Source: Enterobacter kobei | GTDB lineage: Bacteria > Pseudomonadota > Gammaproteobacteria > Enterobacterales > Enterobacteriaceae | DNA length: 64,000 nt | Direction of reading: 5' to 3' | Assembly: GCF_018323985.1 (NCBI RefSeq) | Contig: NZ_AP024590.1 | Coordinates: forward strand, 806,001-870,000 | Shown: piece by piece, positions 8,328 to 15,716 of the stretch | Numbering within the stretch: position 1 is the first letter of the stretch | Layout of the letters: each line of letters opens with the position of its first letter | Made by a program: the position numbers and the translations under genes | The notes under the pieces: generated by a model | Databases searched by the model: none | What the model was told of the DNA's origin: nothing | What the model saw: only the letters and a program-made list of their open reading frames with translations

Positions 8328-8821
8328 AATCAACACGCCTTAACCCATTTCAGGTCTTACGTGACCAATTGGCCATCATGAGTTTTTACGAGCGCTTCGA
8401 GCAGGTCGTCGCGCTCGTGCTGTCGGCGGTGATCGCCGTCATCATCGTGGTGTCGCTGTTCCAGCTCATCTCCATCGTCTTCACGCTGCTGGTTCTAGAT
8501 GCCTTCAATCCCCTGGACCACGAGGTATTCCAGAGCGTGTTCGGCATGATCATGACGCTCTTGATCGCGATGGAGTTCAAGCATTCCATCGTGCGTGTGG
8601 CGCTGCGTCGGGACAGCATCATCCAGGTCAAGACGGTGGTCCTGATCGCGCTGATCGCACTCTCCCGCAAGTTCGTGATCCTCGACTCCGACGCGAGCCC
8701 CGCAAAGATAGCCGCGCTGGCAAGCGCCACGCTGGCTCTGGGTGCGACCTACTGGCTGCTGCGCAAGCGCGGCGACCGCGCCGCCGAGACCTCTGAGCAT
8801 GACCCGTCATCATCCCAGTGA
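8324..8821 (+). CDS. PsiE-like membrane protein
   Basis: A 165-residue protein with four hydrophobic segments (about residues 27-58, 69-82, 98-112 and 126-145) in the pattern of the phosphate-starvation-inducible PsiE family, including the motif EFKHSIVRVALRR between helices. Function in the family is unknown. It overlaps kefB by four bases (ATGA), and its last 23 bases overlap the peptidase gene. It belongs to the 3' part of the tLST. Confidence 0.85.
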   Translation: MKSTRLNPFQVLRDQLAIMSFYERFEQVVALVLSAVIAVIIVVSLFQLISIVFTLLVLDAFNPLDHEVFQSVFGMIMTLLIAMEFKHSIVRVALRRDSIIQVKTVVLIALIALSRKFVILDSDASPAKIAALASATLALGATYWLLRKRGDRAAETSEHDPSSSQ

Positions 8822-9764
8822 TCCGCGCACGGCGCTCTTGCAACACCGCTGGCTCAACCGCCTGCAGACCGGGCTGTTGGTCCTGACCCTGGTCGGGATC
8901 GCAGCCGCAGCAGGGAGACTGCCGTTTGGGGAAGGCTGCCTGTGGCTCGCGCTGTTTGCCGTTGCAGGTGCGTTGCTGCTGGAACCGGTAGCCGCGTCGG
9001 CGCTGAGCTTGCGCCTGTACCGCGTACGGGCCTTGCACCCGCAAGAAGCCCACAAGATGTGGGCCCTGTTGCGCGAGCTGCCCGCCCGTGCCGGTTTGCC
9101 CGCCACGCCGGTGCCGCACTATGTGCCCAGTGCCGTCGTCAACGCCTTCGCCACCGGATCGAAGCAGGAGGCATCGATCGCCCTCACCGATGGCCTGCTG
9201 CGCAGCCTGAGCCCACGCGAGCTGGCGGGTGTGCTCGTGCACGAGGTCGCGCACATCGCTAATGAGGATCTGCGTGTCATGGGGCTGGCGGATTCCGACA
9301 GTCGCCTCACGAGCCTACTGGCCCTTATGGGACAGATCGCGATCCTGCTCAGCCTGCCCGCGCAGCTGGTTGGCGCGGCGGAGGTCTATTGGCCTGGTCT
9401 ATTGTTATTGGCCGCATCGCCCCAGCTGGCCCTGCTCGCACAGCTCGGCTTGTCTCGTGTGCGTGAGTTCGACGCTGACCGCCTTGCGGCGGAACTGACT
9501 GGCGACCCGCAGGGGCTGGCGTCCGCGCTGGCGAAAATCGAGCGGGTCAGCCGCTCCTGGCGTGCCTGGCTATGGCCGGGATGGGGCAATCCCGAGCCCT
9601 CCTGCTTGCGCACGCGTCCGGCAACGCAAGAGCGCATCGCACGCCTGCTGACGTTGGCGCCTGGGCCAGCATCAGCGTTGCCACTCCGCGCGCCCCATTT
9701 TTTGCCGGAATCCGCTTTGGCGACGCGCCCACCGCGCTGGCGCCCGAGCGGGCTGTGGCGCTGA
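8799..9764 (+). CDS. M48 family zinc metallopeptidase (HtpX-like)
   Basis: A 321-residue membrane peptidase. Two hydrophobic segments (about residues 25-65) precede the catalytic zinc motif HEVAH within LVHEVAHIANEDL. Two further hydrophobic segments follow, then VREFDADRLAAEL, which carries the third zinc ligand (Glu). This is the layout of HtpX, which works with FtsH in inner-membrane quality control. I place the start at ATG 8799 (MTRHHPSDP...), inside the end of the psiE-like gene; the frame is open further upstream, but only through psiE-like sequence. The ftsH, M48 and degP genes together form a membrane and envelope proteolysis set. Confidence 0.9.
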   Translation: MTRHHPSDPRTALLQHRWLNRLQTGLLVLTLVGIAAAAGRLPFGEGCLWLALFAVAGALLLEPVAASALSLRLYRVRALHPQEAHKMWALLRELPARAGLPATPVPHYVPSAVVNAFATGSKQEASIALTDGLLRSLSPRELAGVLVHEVAHIANEDLRVMGLADSDSRLTSLLALMGQIAILLSLPAQLVGAAEVYWPGLLLLAASPQLALLAQLGLSRVREFDADRLAAELTGDPQGLASALAKIERVSRSWRAWLWPGWGNPEPSCLRTRPATQERIARLLTLAPGPASALPLRAPHFLPESALATRPPRWRPSGLWR

Positions 9765-9788
9765 TTGCCCATCAACAGGAGACGTCTC

Positions 9789-10940
9789 ATGGCCTATCTC
9801 GACCCGTACCAACGCCCCGCGCCGGACCGCTTCGTCCGGCGCGGGCTCTTCATCACCGCCTGCATTGCCGCGCTCATGCTGCTGTGGCAATTTCTGCCCG
9901 CCATCGAGGCATGGTTCAGTCCGCGCGAGGCAGCAGAACGCACCGTGATGGCGCGTGGCGATCTGGCGGCGGACGAGAAAACCACCATCGAACTGTTCGA
10001 AAAATCGCGCGCCTCGGTGGTCTACATCACCACCGCGCAATTAGTACGCGATGTCTGGACGCGCAACGTGTTCTCCGTGCCGCGCGGCACTGGCTCGGGC
10101 TTCATCTGGGACGACGCCGGCCACGTCGTCACCAACTTCCACGTCATCCAGGGCGCGTCCGAAGCCACCGTCAAACTGGCCGACGGCCGCGACTACCAGG
10201 CCGCGCTGGTGGGGACGAGCCCCGCGCACGACATCGCCGTGCTCAAGATCGGCGTCGGTTTCAAGCGCCCGCCGGCCGTGCCGGTCGGCACCAGTGCCGA
10301 CCTCAAGGTGGGTCAGAAGGTGTTCGCTATCGGCAACCCCTTCGGCCTGGACTGGACGCTCACCACTGGTATCGTCTCCGCGCTCGACCGCTCGTTGCCG
10401 GGAGAAGCGGGCGGCCCGGCCATCGATCACCTGATCCAGACCGACGCCGCCATCAACCCCGGCAATTCCGGTGGCCCGCTGCTCGATTCGGCTGGGCGGC
10501 TGATCGGAATCAATACCGCCATCTACAGTCCGTCTGGCGCCTCGGCCGGCATAGGCTTTGCGGTGCCGGTCGATACCGTCATGCGCGTGGTGCCGCAACT
10601 CATAAAGACCGGCAAGTACATCCGTCCGGCGCTGGGCATCGAGGTGGATGAGCAGCTCAACGCGCGTCTGCAGGCGCTGACCGGCAGTAAGGGCGTATTC
10701 GTATTGCGCGTGACGCCGGGCTCGGCGGCGCACAGGGCCGGGCTCGTCGGCGTCGAGGTCACCGCAGGCGGCATCGTGCCCGGCGATCGCGTTATCAGCA
10801 TCGACGGTATCGCCGTCGACGACGTCACCACATTACAGGCCCGGCTAGACGACAAGAACGTTGGAGATGTTGTGGTCTTGTTAGTGGAGCGGGCCGGCAA
10901 GACTCGCGAGATGCTTGTGGAACTACAACCGGGAGTTTGA
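9789..10940 (+). CDS. degP: DegP/DegS-type serine protease with one PDZ domain, membrane anchored
   Basis: A 383-residue HtrA-family protease. A single N-terminal membrane segment (about residues 19-42) places the rest in the periplasm. The trypsin-like domain shows the triad His in TNFHVIQGA, Asp in AHDIAVLKI and Ser in NPGNSGGPLL. One PDZ domain follows (about residues 280-375). A single PDZ plus an anchor is DegS-like in layout, although the gene is usually called degP in tLST descriptions. The ATG at 9789 follows AGGA with eight bases spacing; a longer frame from 9765 lacks a site. It is the last gene of the locus here; insertion sequences follow. Confidence 0.93.
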   Translation: MAYLDPYQRPAPDRFVRRGLFITACIAALMLLWQFLPAIEAWFSPREAAERTVMARGDLAADEKTTIELFEKSRASVVYITTAQLVRDVWTRNVFSVPRGTGSGFIWDDAGHVVTNFHVIQGASEATVKLADGRDYQAALVGTSPAHDIAVLKIGVGFKRPPAVPVGTSADLKVGQKVFAIGNPFGLDWTLTTGIVSALDRSLPGEAGGPAIDHLIQTDAAINPGNSGGPLLDSAGRLIGINTAIYSPSGASAGIGFAVPVDTVMRVVPQLIKTGKYIRPALGIEVDEQLNARLQALTGSKGVFVLRVTPGSAAHRAGLVGVEVTAGGIVPGDRVISIDGIAVDDVTTLQARLDDKNVGDVVVLLVERAGKTREMLVELQPGV

Positions 10941-11018
10941 TGGAAAGTGGGTCATGGATCTGCACAGCGAAGCAGCCAAGCGACTTCAGCCTTGCGCCGA
11001 ACTACGAGCCCTAGCTAG
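10941..11018. other. Short tail between degP and the first insertion sequence
   Basis: Seventy-eight bases without an open frame of note. It ends in CTAGCTAG (11011-11018); the last CTAG is the favoured target of IS5-type elements and directly precedes a terminal-repeat-like GGATGGTCTGAAGTAG. I see no terminator hairpin for degP. Confidence 0.5.
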
Positions 11019-12177
11019 GGATGGTCTGAAGTAGCCCTGTATTTCCGGCTGACTTCAGCCACTGCTGATTTTGAAAGCGGTGAACCGATCAAAAACGATC
11101 GGATCACCCGCTCATTTCGGTGCTTTCAGCCGTCGCGAGCACCTTGCGACGGCCATTTTCCGCATTACAGGCGCACCTCTCCTGCGCTTGCCAGCAAATG
11201 TCGGCGGGCCATCCATAGGTTCGACAGGGCAAACAGCGTCACCAGTTGTGCAGTGTTCCTCACCAGCCCTCGGAAACGTACCTTGGTGTAGCCGAACTGC
11301 CGCTTGATCACGCGAAACGGGGGCTCTACCTTCGCTCGCACTTGCGCCTTGGCCTTCTCGATCTTGCGCTTGGCTTTGTACAGGGCGCTGCGTTTATCGA
11401 GCATCTTGTAGGTGCTGCGGCGTGCTGCGACCTGCCAGATCACTTCTCGGTCGGCATGCTCGGAGCGCTTTTCGACACCTGTGTAGCCGTCATCGGCGCA
11501 GACGACGTTCTCGTCGCCGTGCAGCAGTTTGTCGACCTGGGTGACATCCGCCACGGTGGCTGCCGTGCCCACCACGCTGTGTACCAGCCCCGATTCATCA
11601 TCAACGCCGATGTGCGCCTTCATGCCAAAGTAATACTGGTTCCCCTTCTTGGTCTGGTGCATTTCCGGGTCGCGCTTGCCGTCCTGGTTCTTGGTTGAAC
11701 TGGGCGCGTGGATCAGCGTGGCATCGGCGATAGTGCCCTGGCGCAGCGACAGACCGCGATCCCCCAGGTAGCCATTGATCACACAGAGGATGCCGGCTGC
11801 CAGCTCATGTTTCTCCAGCAGACGACGGAAGTTGAGGATGGTAGTTTCGTCAGGAATACGCTCCAGGCTCAGCCCGGCGAACTGACGTAGGATGGTCGTC
11901 TCGTACAGCGCTTCTTCCATGGCCGGATCGCTGTAGCCGAACCAGTTCTGCATCAGATGGATACGCAGCATCGCCATCAAGGGATACGCCGGGCGACCAC
12001 CTTCGCCTTTCGGATAATGCGGTTCGATCAGGGCAATCAGCCCTTTTCACGGCACCACCTGATCCATCTCGATCAGGAACAGTTCCTTGCGGGTCTGCTT
12101 GCCCTTGCCGGCATACTCGGCGTCGGCGAAGGTCATCTGCTTCATGGAAGAACTCGGGTGGCGGGATCAGCGTATTT
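11019..12177 (-). mobile_element. IS5-family insertion sequence, probably lacking its 5' terminus
   Basis: The transposase reads leftward. The left (3') boundary is set at 11019, where GGATGGTCTGAAGTAG, resembling IS5 terminal repeats, follows a CTAG target motif. No clear matching inverted repeat is found upstream of the transposase start, only about 32 bases of non-coding DNA before a possible IS3-type terminus at 12178. The right boundary is therefore approximate. A search of ISfinder would settle the name and ends. Confidence 0.6.
11165..12145 (-). pseudogene. IS5-family DDE transposase interrupted by a stop codon
   Basis: From ATG 12143-12145 the frame encodes a typical IS5-group opening (MKQMTFADAEYAGKGK...) and runs to TAA 11165-11167, 326 codons. 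The codon at 12047-12049 reads TGA, in a position (VVP-stop-KGL) where relatives have tryptophan (VVPWKGL). The downstream 271 residues keep the DDE-type blocks: LRQGTIADATLIHAPSSTK (first Asp), VVCADDGYTG (second Asp) and the C-terminal catalytic helix region with KRQFGYTKVRFRGL. A one-base TGG to TGA change is the simplest cause. It could still make a shortened protein from an internal ATG at 11978-11980, without the N-terminal part. Confidence 0.85.
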
Positions 12178-12212
12178 TGGACTGCCCCCACGCCCGTAGA
12201 CAAATTCTGTCC

Positions 12213-13090
12213 TCACGATGAGGCCTGTTCGAAGGCCTCCGGACTGGCGCCGCCGAGGTGACTGTGGCGACGGGCCCGGTTGTAGAACACTTCAATGTAA
12301 TTGAAGATATCCGGCCGGGCCAGATCCCGAGTTTTGTATATTCTCTTCCTGATGCGTTCTTTTTTCAGTGAACTGAAGAACGATTCGGCCACCGCATTAT
12401 CATGGCAGTTGCCACGCCGGCTCATGCTCGGTGCAAGGTTATTGGCCCGGCAGCAGCTCTGCCAGTCGTTACTGCCGTACTGACTACCTTGATCGCGATG
12501 TACGATGACCTCGCCGTCTGGGTTTCGGCGCCAGACCGCCATCATCAGCGCGTCGAGCGCCAGTTCGCGTGAGAGAGTGGGGTTCATCGACCAGCCGACC
12601 ACATTACGGGCGAAGAGATCGATAACCACCGCCAGACACAGCCAGCCCTGCCAGGTGCGGATATAAGTAATATCGGTGATTGGCCCGGACAACGGTAAAC
12701 TGCCGCTGCACACGATTAGGCGCAACCACTAAAGGTCGGCCAGCGATACGACGCGGAGCTTTATAGCCGCGCACGGCTTTAATCCGGTTCAATTGCATAA
12801 TACGACCCACCCGGTTTTTACCGCAGATTTCCCCGATTTCGTTCAGGTCGCCATGAACCCGGCGGTAACCGTATACGCCTCCGCTCAGTGAATAGGAGTC
12901 ACGGATAAGCGTCAGCAGACGCTGGCTATCTTTATCACGCGCCGAGGCAGGGTCATGCAGCCACGCATAGAACCCGGCCCGGGCGACATTCAGTACCCGA
13001 CACATCGTCATCACACCCCATACAGTTCGGTGCTCATTGATAAAGCGGTACTTCAGTCGGGCTCCCTTGCAAAGTACCGCGCGCCCTTTT
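12213..13090 (-). pseudogene. IS3-family orfB transposase, frameshifted
   Basis: An rve/DDE integrase-type transposase in two frames. The upstream part (to about 12680) carries the N-terminal HTH_21-like region (KYRFINEHRTVWGV, GVYGYRRVHGDL, ending QFTVVRANH). The downstream part begins at ITDITYIRTWQGWL (first catalytic Asp), then VIVHRDQGSQYGS (second Asp) and CHDNAVAESFFSSLK (Glu). Between NH and ITDI a few residues normally found there (of the type VW/AWV) are missing, consistent with a small deletion near 12676-12682 that shifts the frame. Not expected to give an active enzyme. The upstream end of orfB is approximate. Confidence 0.85.
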
Positions 13091-13139
13091 TCAGGATATA
13101 CCGTTCTTCTTCGGTGCATTTTAGTTGCGCCCGGAGTTT
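13053..13139 (-). pseudogene. IS3-family orfA, C-terminal remnant
   Basis: The last 28 codons of an IS3-type orfA, reading KLRAQLKCTEEERYILKKGA and ending AREPD-stop at 13053. The coiled leucine/lysine-rich end of OrfA is recognisable. It is cut at 13139/13140 by the left end of IS1. Confidence 0.7.
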
Positions 13140-13194
13140 GGTAATGCTGCCAACTTACTGATTTAGTGTATGATGGTGATTTTAAGGTGCTTGC

Positions 13195-13470
13195 GTGGCT
13201 TCCATTTCCATCAGATGTCCTTCCTGCTCCGCTACTGAAGGCGTGGTGCGTAACGGCAAAAGCACTGCCGGACATCAGCGCTATCTCTGCTCTCATTGCC
13301 GTAAAACATGGCAACTACAGTTCACTTACACCGCCTCTCAGCCCGGTACGCACCAGAAAATCATTGATATGGCCATGAATGGCGTCGGATGTCGCGCCAG
13401 TGCACGCATTATGGGCGTTGGCCTCAACACGGTTTTACGTCACTTAAAAAACTCAGGCCGCAGTCGGTAA
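13195..13470 (+). CDS. insA: IS1 InsA
   Basis: A 91-residue zinc-finger/HTH protein (CPSC ... CSHC) that binds the IS1 ends and represses transposition when made alone. Full length for IS1. It contains the A6C slippery run at 13446-13452, where a -1 shift joins it to insB and makes the active InsAB' transposase. Confidence 0.95.
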   Translation: MASISIRCPSCSATEGVVRNGKSTAGHQRYLCSHCRKTWQLQFTYTASQPGTHQKIIDMAMNGVGCRASARIMGVGLNTVLRHLKNSGRSR

Positions 13471-13892
13471 CCTCGCGCATACAACCGGGCAGTGATGTGA
13501 TTGTCTGCGCTGAAATGGACGAACAGTGGGGCTACGTCGGTGCTAAATCACGTCAGCGCTGGCTGTTTTACGCGTATGACAGGATACGGAGGACGGTTGT
13601 GGCGCACGTCTTCGGTGAACGCACTCTGGCCACACTGGAGCGTCTTCTGAGCCTGCTGTCGGCCTTTGAGGTCGTGGTATGGATGACGGATGGCTGGCCG
13701 CTGTATGAATCCCGCCTGAAGGGAAAGCTGCACGTTATCAGCAAGCGTTACACTCAGCGCATTGAGCGACATAACCTGAATCTGAGACAACATCTGGCAA
13801 GGCTGGGACGGAAGTCACTGTCGTTCTCAAAATCGGTGGAGCTGCATGGCAAGGTCATCGGGCATTATCTGAACATAAAACACTATCAGTAA
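13389..13892 (+). CDS. insB: IS1 InsB (DDE transposase domain)
   Basis: A 167-residue frame overlapping insA, full length for IS1. It supplies the DDE catalytic domain: DEQWGYVG, the TDGW block and the C-terminal ERHNLNLR helix. It is normally expressed as a fusion with InsA by -1 frameshifting at the A6C run. It appears intact, so this IS1 should be able to transpose and to make adjacent deletions. Confidence 0.95.
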   Translation: MSRQCTHYGRWPQHGFTSLKKLRPQSVTSRIQPGSDVIVCAEMDEQWGYVGAKSRQRWLFYAYDRIRRTVVAHVFGERTLATLERLLSLLSAFEVVVWMTDGWPLYESRLKGKLHVISKRYTQRIERHNLNLRQHLARLGRKSLSFSKSVELHGKVIGHYLNIKHYQ

Positions 13893-13907
13893 GTTGGAGT
13901 CATTACC

Positions 13908-13952
13908 GTGAATGAAAGACCAATTAAGATAATTGATAGCGATTATTGTTAA
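13908..13952 (+). pseudogene. Possible 3' tail of a gene cut by IS1
   Basis: Directly after IS1 a frame reads NERPIKIIDSDYC and stops at TAA 13950-13952. It has no start of its own and is followed by a terminator at 14027. It may be the last codons of an island gene whose 5' part was lost; too short to name. Confidence 0.3.
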
Positions 13953-14026
13953 CGTCAGCGCAAGTTTGTGGATGTTGCTAACTTGTCATGTATACGTAGT
14001 ATAAAAAAATAAGATCATCATTTTTA

Positions 14027-14050
14027 CGCTCCCGCTCGGGGGCGTTTTTT
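14027..14050 (+). terminator. Rho-independent terminator before the helicase gene
   Basis: Stem CGCTCCCG with CGGGGGCG (one G-T pair), a two-base loop as written, then six Ts. It points rightward and probably ended transcription of whatever stood left of the IS1 junction. Confidence 0.75.
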
Positions 14051-14141
14051 ATCTTTGAAAAAAGGGATCTGGTTTTTTCTCGAAGTGCACGCTTCCCGCT
14101 GTCAGGCTGTTTTTTTACATCTGCTGCTGCGGGAGAACACA

Positions 14142-15650
14142 GTGACCTGGAAAACAACAGCCGAACAAAACGCCATCATCGAGTGGAAGGGCAATCATCT
14201 CGTGGTGAATGCCTTTGCCGGTACAGGTAAAACCTCCACTTTAGTGAGTTACGCTGAAGCCAACCCGGAAAGTAAAATGCTTTACCTCGCCTATAATCGC
14301 GCTGTGCGGGATGAGGCTGAACGCAAATTCCCCTATAACGTAGAGTGTAAAACGTCGCATCAGCTTGCATGGGCCCGTTTCGGCAAACATTTCCGTGACC
14401 GGCTGACAGCCAGTCTGCGCATTACGGATGTGGCCAGAAAGCTCAATACCCGCCACTGGGCGCTGGCGCGGCTGGCGCTCAGCGGGCTGAACATGTTCCT
14501 CTGCAGTGCTGACCCCGAGCCGGGGCTGATACATCTGCCGTCTGAGGATGATCGCCACGGTCTCGATGCCGGTAAAATTCTGGGGGCAATACAAATCCTC
14601 TGGTATGAAATGAGCCGTACTGATTCAGTCTTTCCCGTCACGCACGACACCTACCTTAAACTGTTCCAGCTCTCTCATCCTGACCTGTCAAAACGCTGGG
14701 ACACCATCCTCTTCGACGAGGCACAGGACGCCAATCCGGTGACCAGTGCATTTGTACTGAATCAGCCCTGCCGGGTCATTCTGGTCGGCGACCGTTACCA
14801 GCAGATATACCGGTTTCGGGGGGCAGATAATGCACTGAGTGCCCCGCAGCTGGTGCAGGCAGACCGGTTGTGGCTGACAGCGAGTTTTCGGTTTGGCCCT
14901 GAGGTCGCGCGGATGGCCAACATCCTGCTTGAACGTGCCGGAGAGGAAAAGCGCGTGACAGGTAACGGGGGGCAGGATGCTGTCGTCAGCAGCCTTCCGG
15001 CAGGGGCTGAGCATATTGCTGTACTGAGCCGGACGGTATCCGGCGTGATCGGCAGTGCCCTGACGGCGAGCCTTATGGAGAAAAATGTCTTCTGGGTCGG
15101 GGGGATTGAAGGCTACAAAACAGAGGAGCTGGAAAACCTGTACTGGTTCTCCGCCGATATGCCTGAAAAGATGCAGTCCCCGCGCCTCAGCCGGGACTAC
15201 CGGGATTTTGATGAATACTGCTCAATAGCAAAAGCCACACAGGACGTGGAGATGAACCAGGCCATTCGTCTTCTCGATGACTTTTTCCCACTACCGCAAA
15301 AGCTGGCCATCATGCGCCGTCAGGTGGTAACCCATGAGAAAGACGCTCAGGTCACGGTTTCAACCGCACACCGCAGCAAAGGGCTGGAATGGCCGGTGGT
15401 AATGCTGAGTGAGGATTTTACTGACATTACCGACCCGCTTCTTTCGCAGGATGAGCGGCAGGATGAGACTAACCTGCTGTACGTGGCTGTCACCCGGGCC
15501 AGAAGAACGCTTGTGCTTAACGAACTGATGCGCTGGCTGAGCGATGAAGGCGGGAAAAACCGCGAGACGACGCACGAAACCGTACCGTCCGGAAATGGAG
15601 AGAGCGCCGACAGGCACGAAGAAACGGGAAAAACTTCTGAGAGTGAGTAA
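14142..15650 (+). CDS. UvrD/Rep-like superfamily 1 helicase of the integrative element
   Basis: A 502-residue ATP-dependent DNA helicase-like protein. Motif Q/I region: TAEQNAIIEWKG, then Walker A NAFAGTGKTSTL. Motif II is ILFDEAQDANP, motif III VGDRYQQIYRFRGA and motif IV-like TASFRFG. A C-terminal UvrD_C region follows with VSTAHRSKGLEWPVV and NLLYVAVTRAR. I take GTG 14142 as start (GGGAG six bases upstream); the frame stays open upstream to 14055. Such helicases accompany relaxase genes in conjugative elements of the SPI-7/PFGI-1 type and may assist element replication or transfer. The relaxase gene follows after 66 bases. Confidence 0.9.
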   Translation: MTWKTTAEQNAIIEWKGNHLVVNAFAGTGKTSTLVSYAEANPESKMLYLAYNRAVRDEAERKFPYNVECKTSHQLAWARFGKHFRDRLTASLRITDVARKLNTRHWALARLALSGLNMFLCSADPEPGLIHLPSEDDRHGLDAGKILGAIQILWYEMSRTDSVFPVTHDTYLKLFQLSHPDLSKRWDTILFDEAQDANPVTSAFVLNQPCRVILVGDRYQQIYRFRGADNALSAPQLVQADRLWLTASFRFGPEVARMANILLERAGEEKRVTGNGGQDAVVSSLPAGAEHIAVLSRTVSGVIGSALTASLMEKNVFWVGGIEGYKTEELENLYWFSADMPEKMQSPRLSRDYRDFDEYCSIAKATQDVEMNQAIRLLDDFFPLPQKLAIMRRQVVTHEKDAQVTVSTAHRSKGLEWPVVMLSEDFTDITDPLLSQDERQDETNLLYVAVTRARRTLVLNELMRWLSDEGGKNRETTHETVPSGNGESADRHEETGKTSESE

Positions 15651-15716
15651 CTGGTTTTTTATGGTGAAGCGCGGGGAGTGTCACAACACTGGGCAGCCCT
15701 ATACCAGGAGAAAATC

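Larger units (their letters stand above)
12178..13139 (-). mobile_element. IS3-family insertion sequence remnant, truncated by IS1
   Basis: A leftward IS3-type element represented by the last 28 codons of orfA, a broken orfB and a 3' tail. TGGACTGCCCCC at 12178 begins with TG as IS3-family ends do and may be its terminus (inference). At the other side the element stops abruptly at 13139, where IS1 begins, so most of orfA and the 5' terminal repeat are gone. Confidence 0.7.
13140..13907 (+). mobile_element. IS1: IS1, complete 768-bp element
   Basis: Starts GGTAATGCTGCCAACTTACT and ends AAGTTGGAGTCATTACC, the IS1 terminal inverted repeats, exactly 768 bp apart. Both insA and insB are intact. 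The nine bases on the left (CCGGAGTTT) and on the right (GTGAATGAA) differ, so there is no target duplication. This implies that the two flanks were brought together by a later deletion or recombination. Confidence 0.97.

Noticed and set aside
11246..11698. 150-codon plus-strand frame inside the IS5-type element
   Set aside because: Antisense of the transposase, as often seen in IS5 elements; no evidence that it is expressed.
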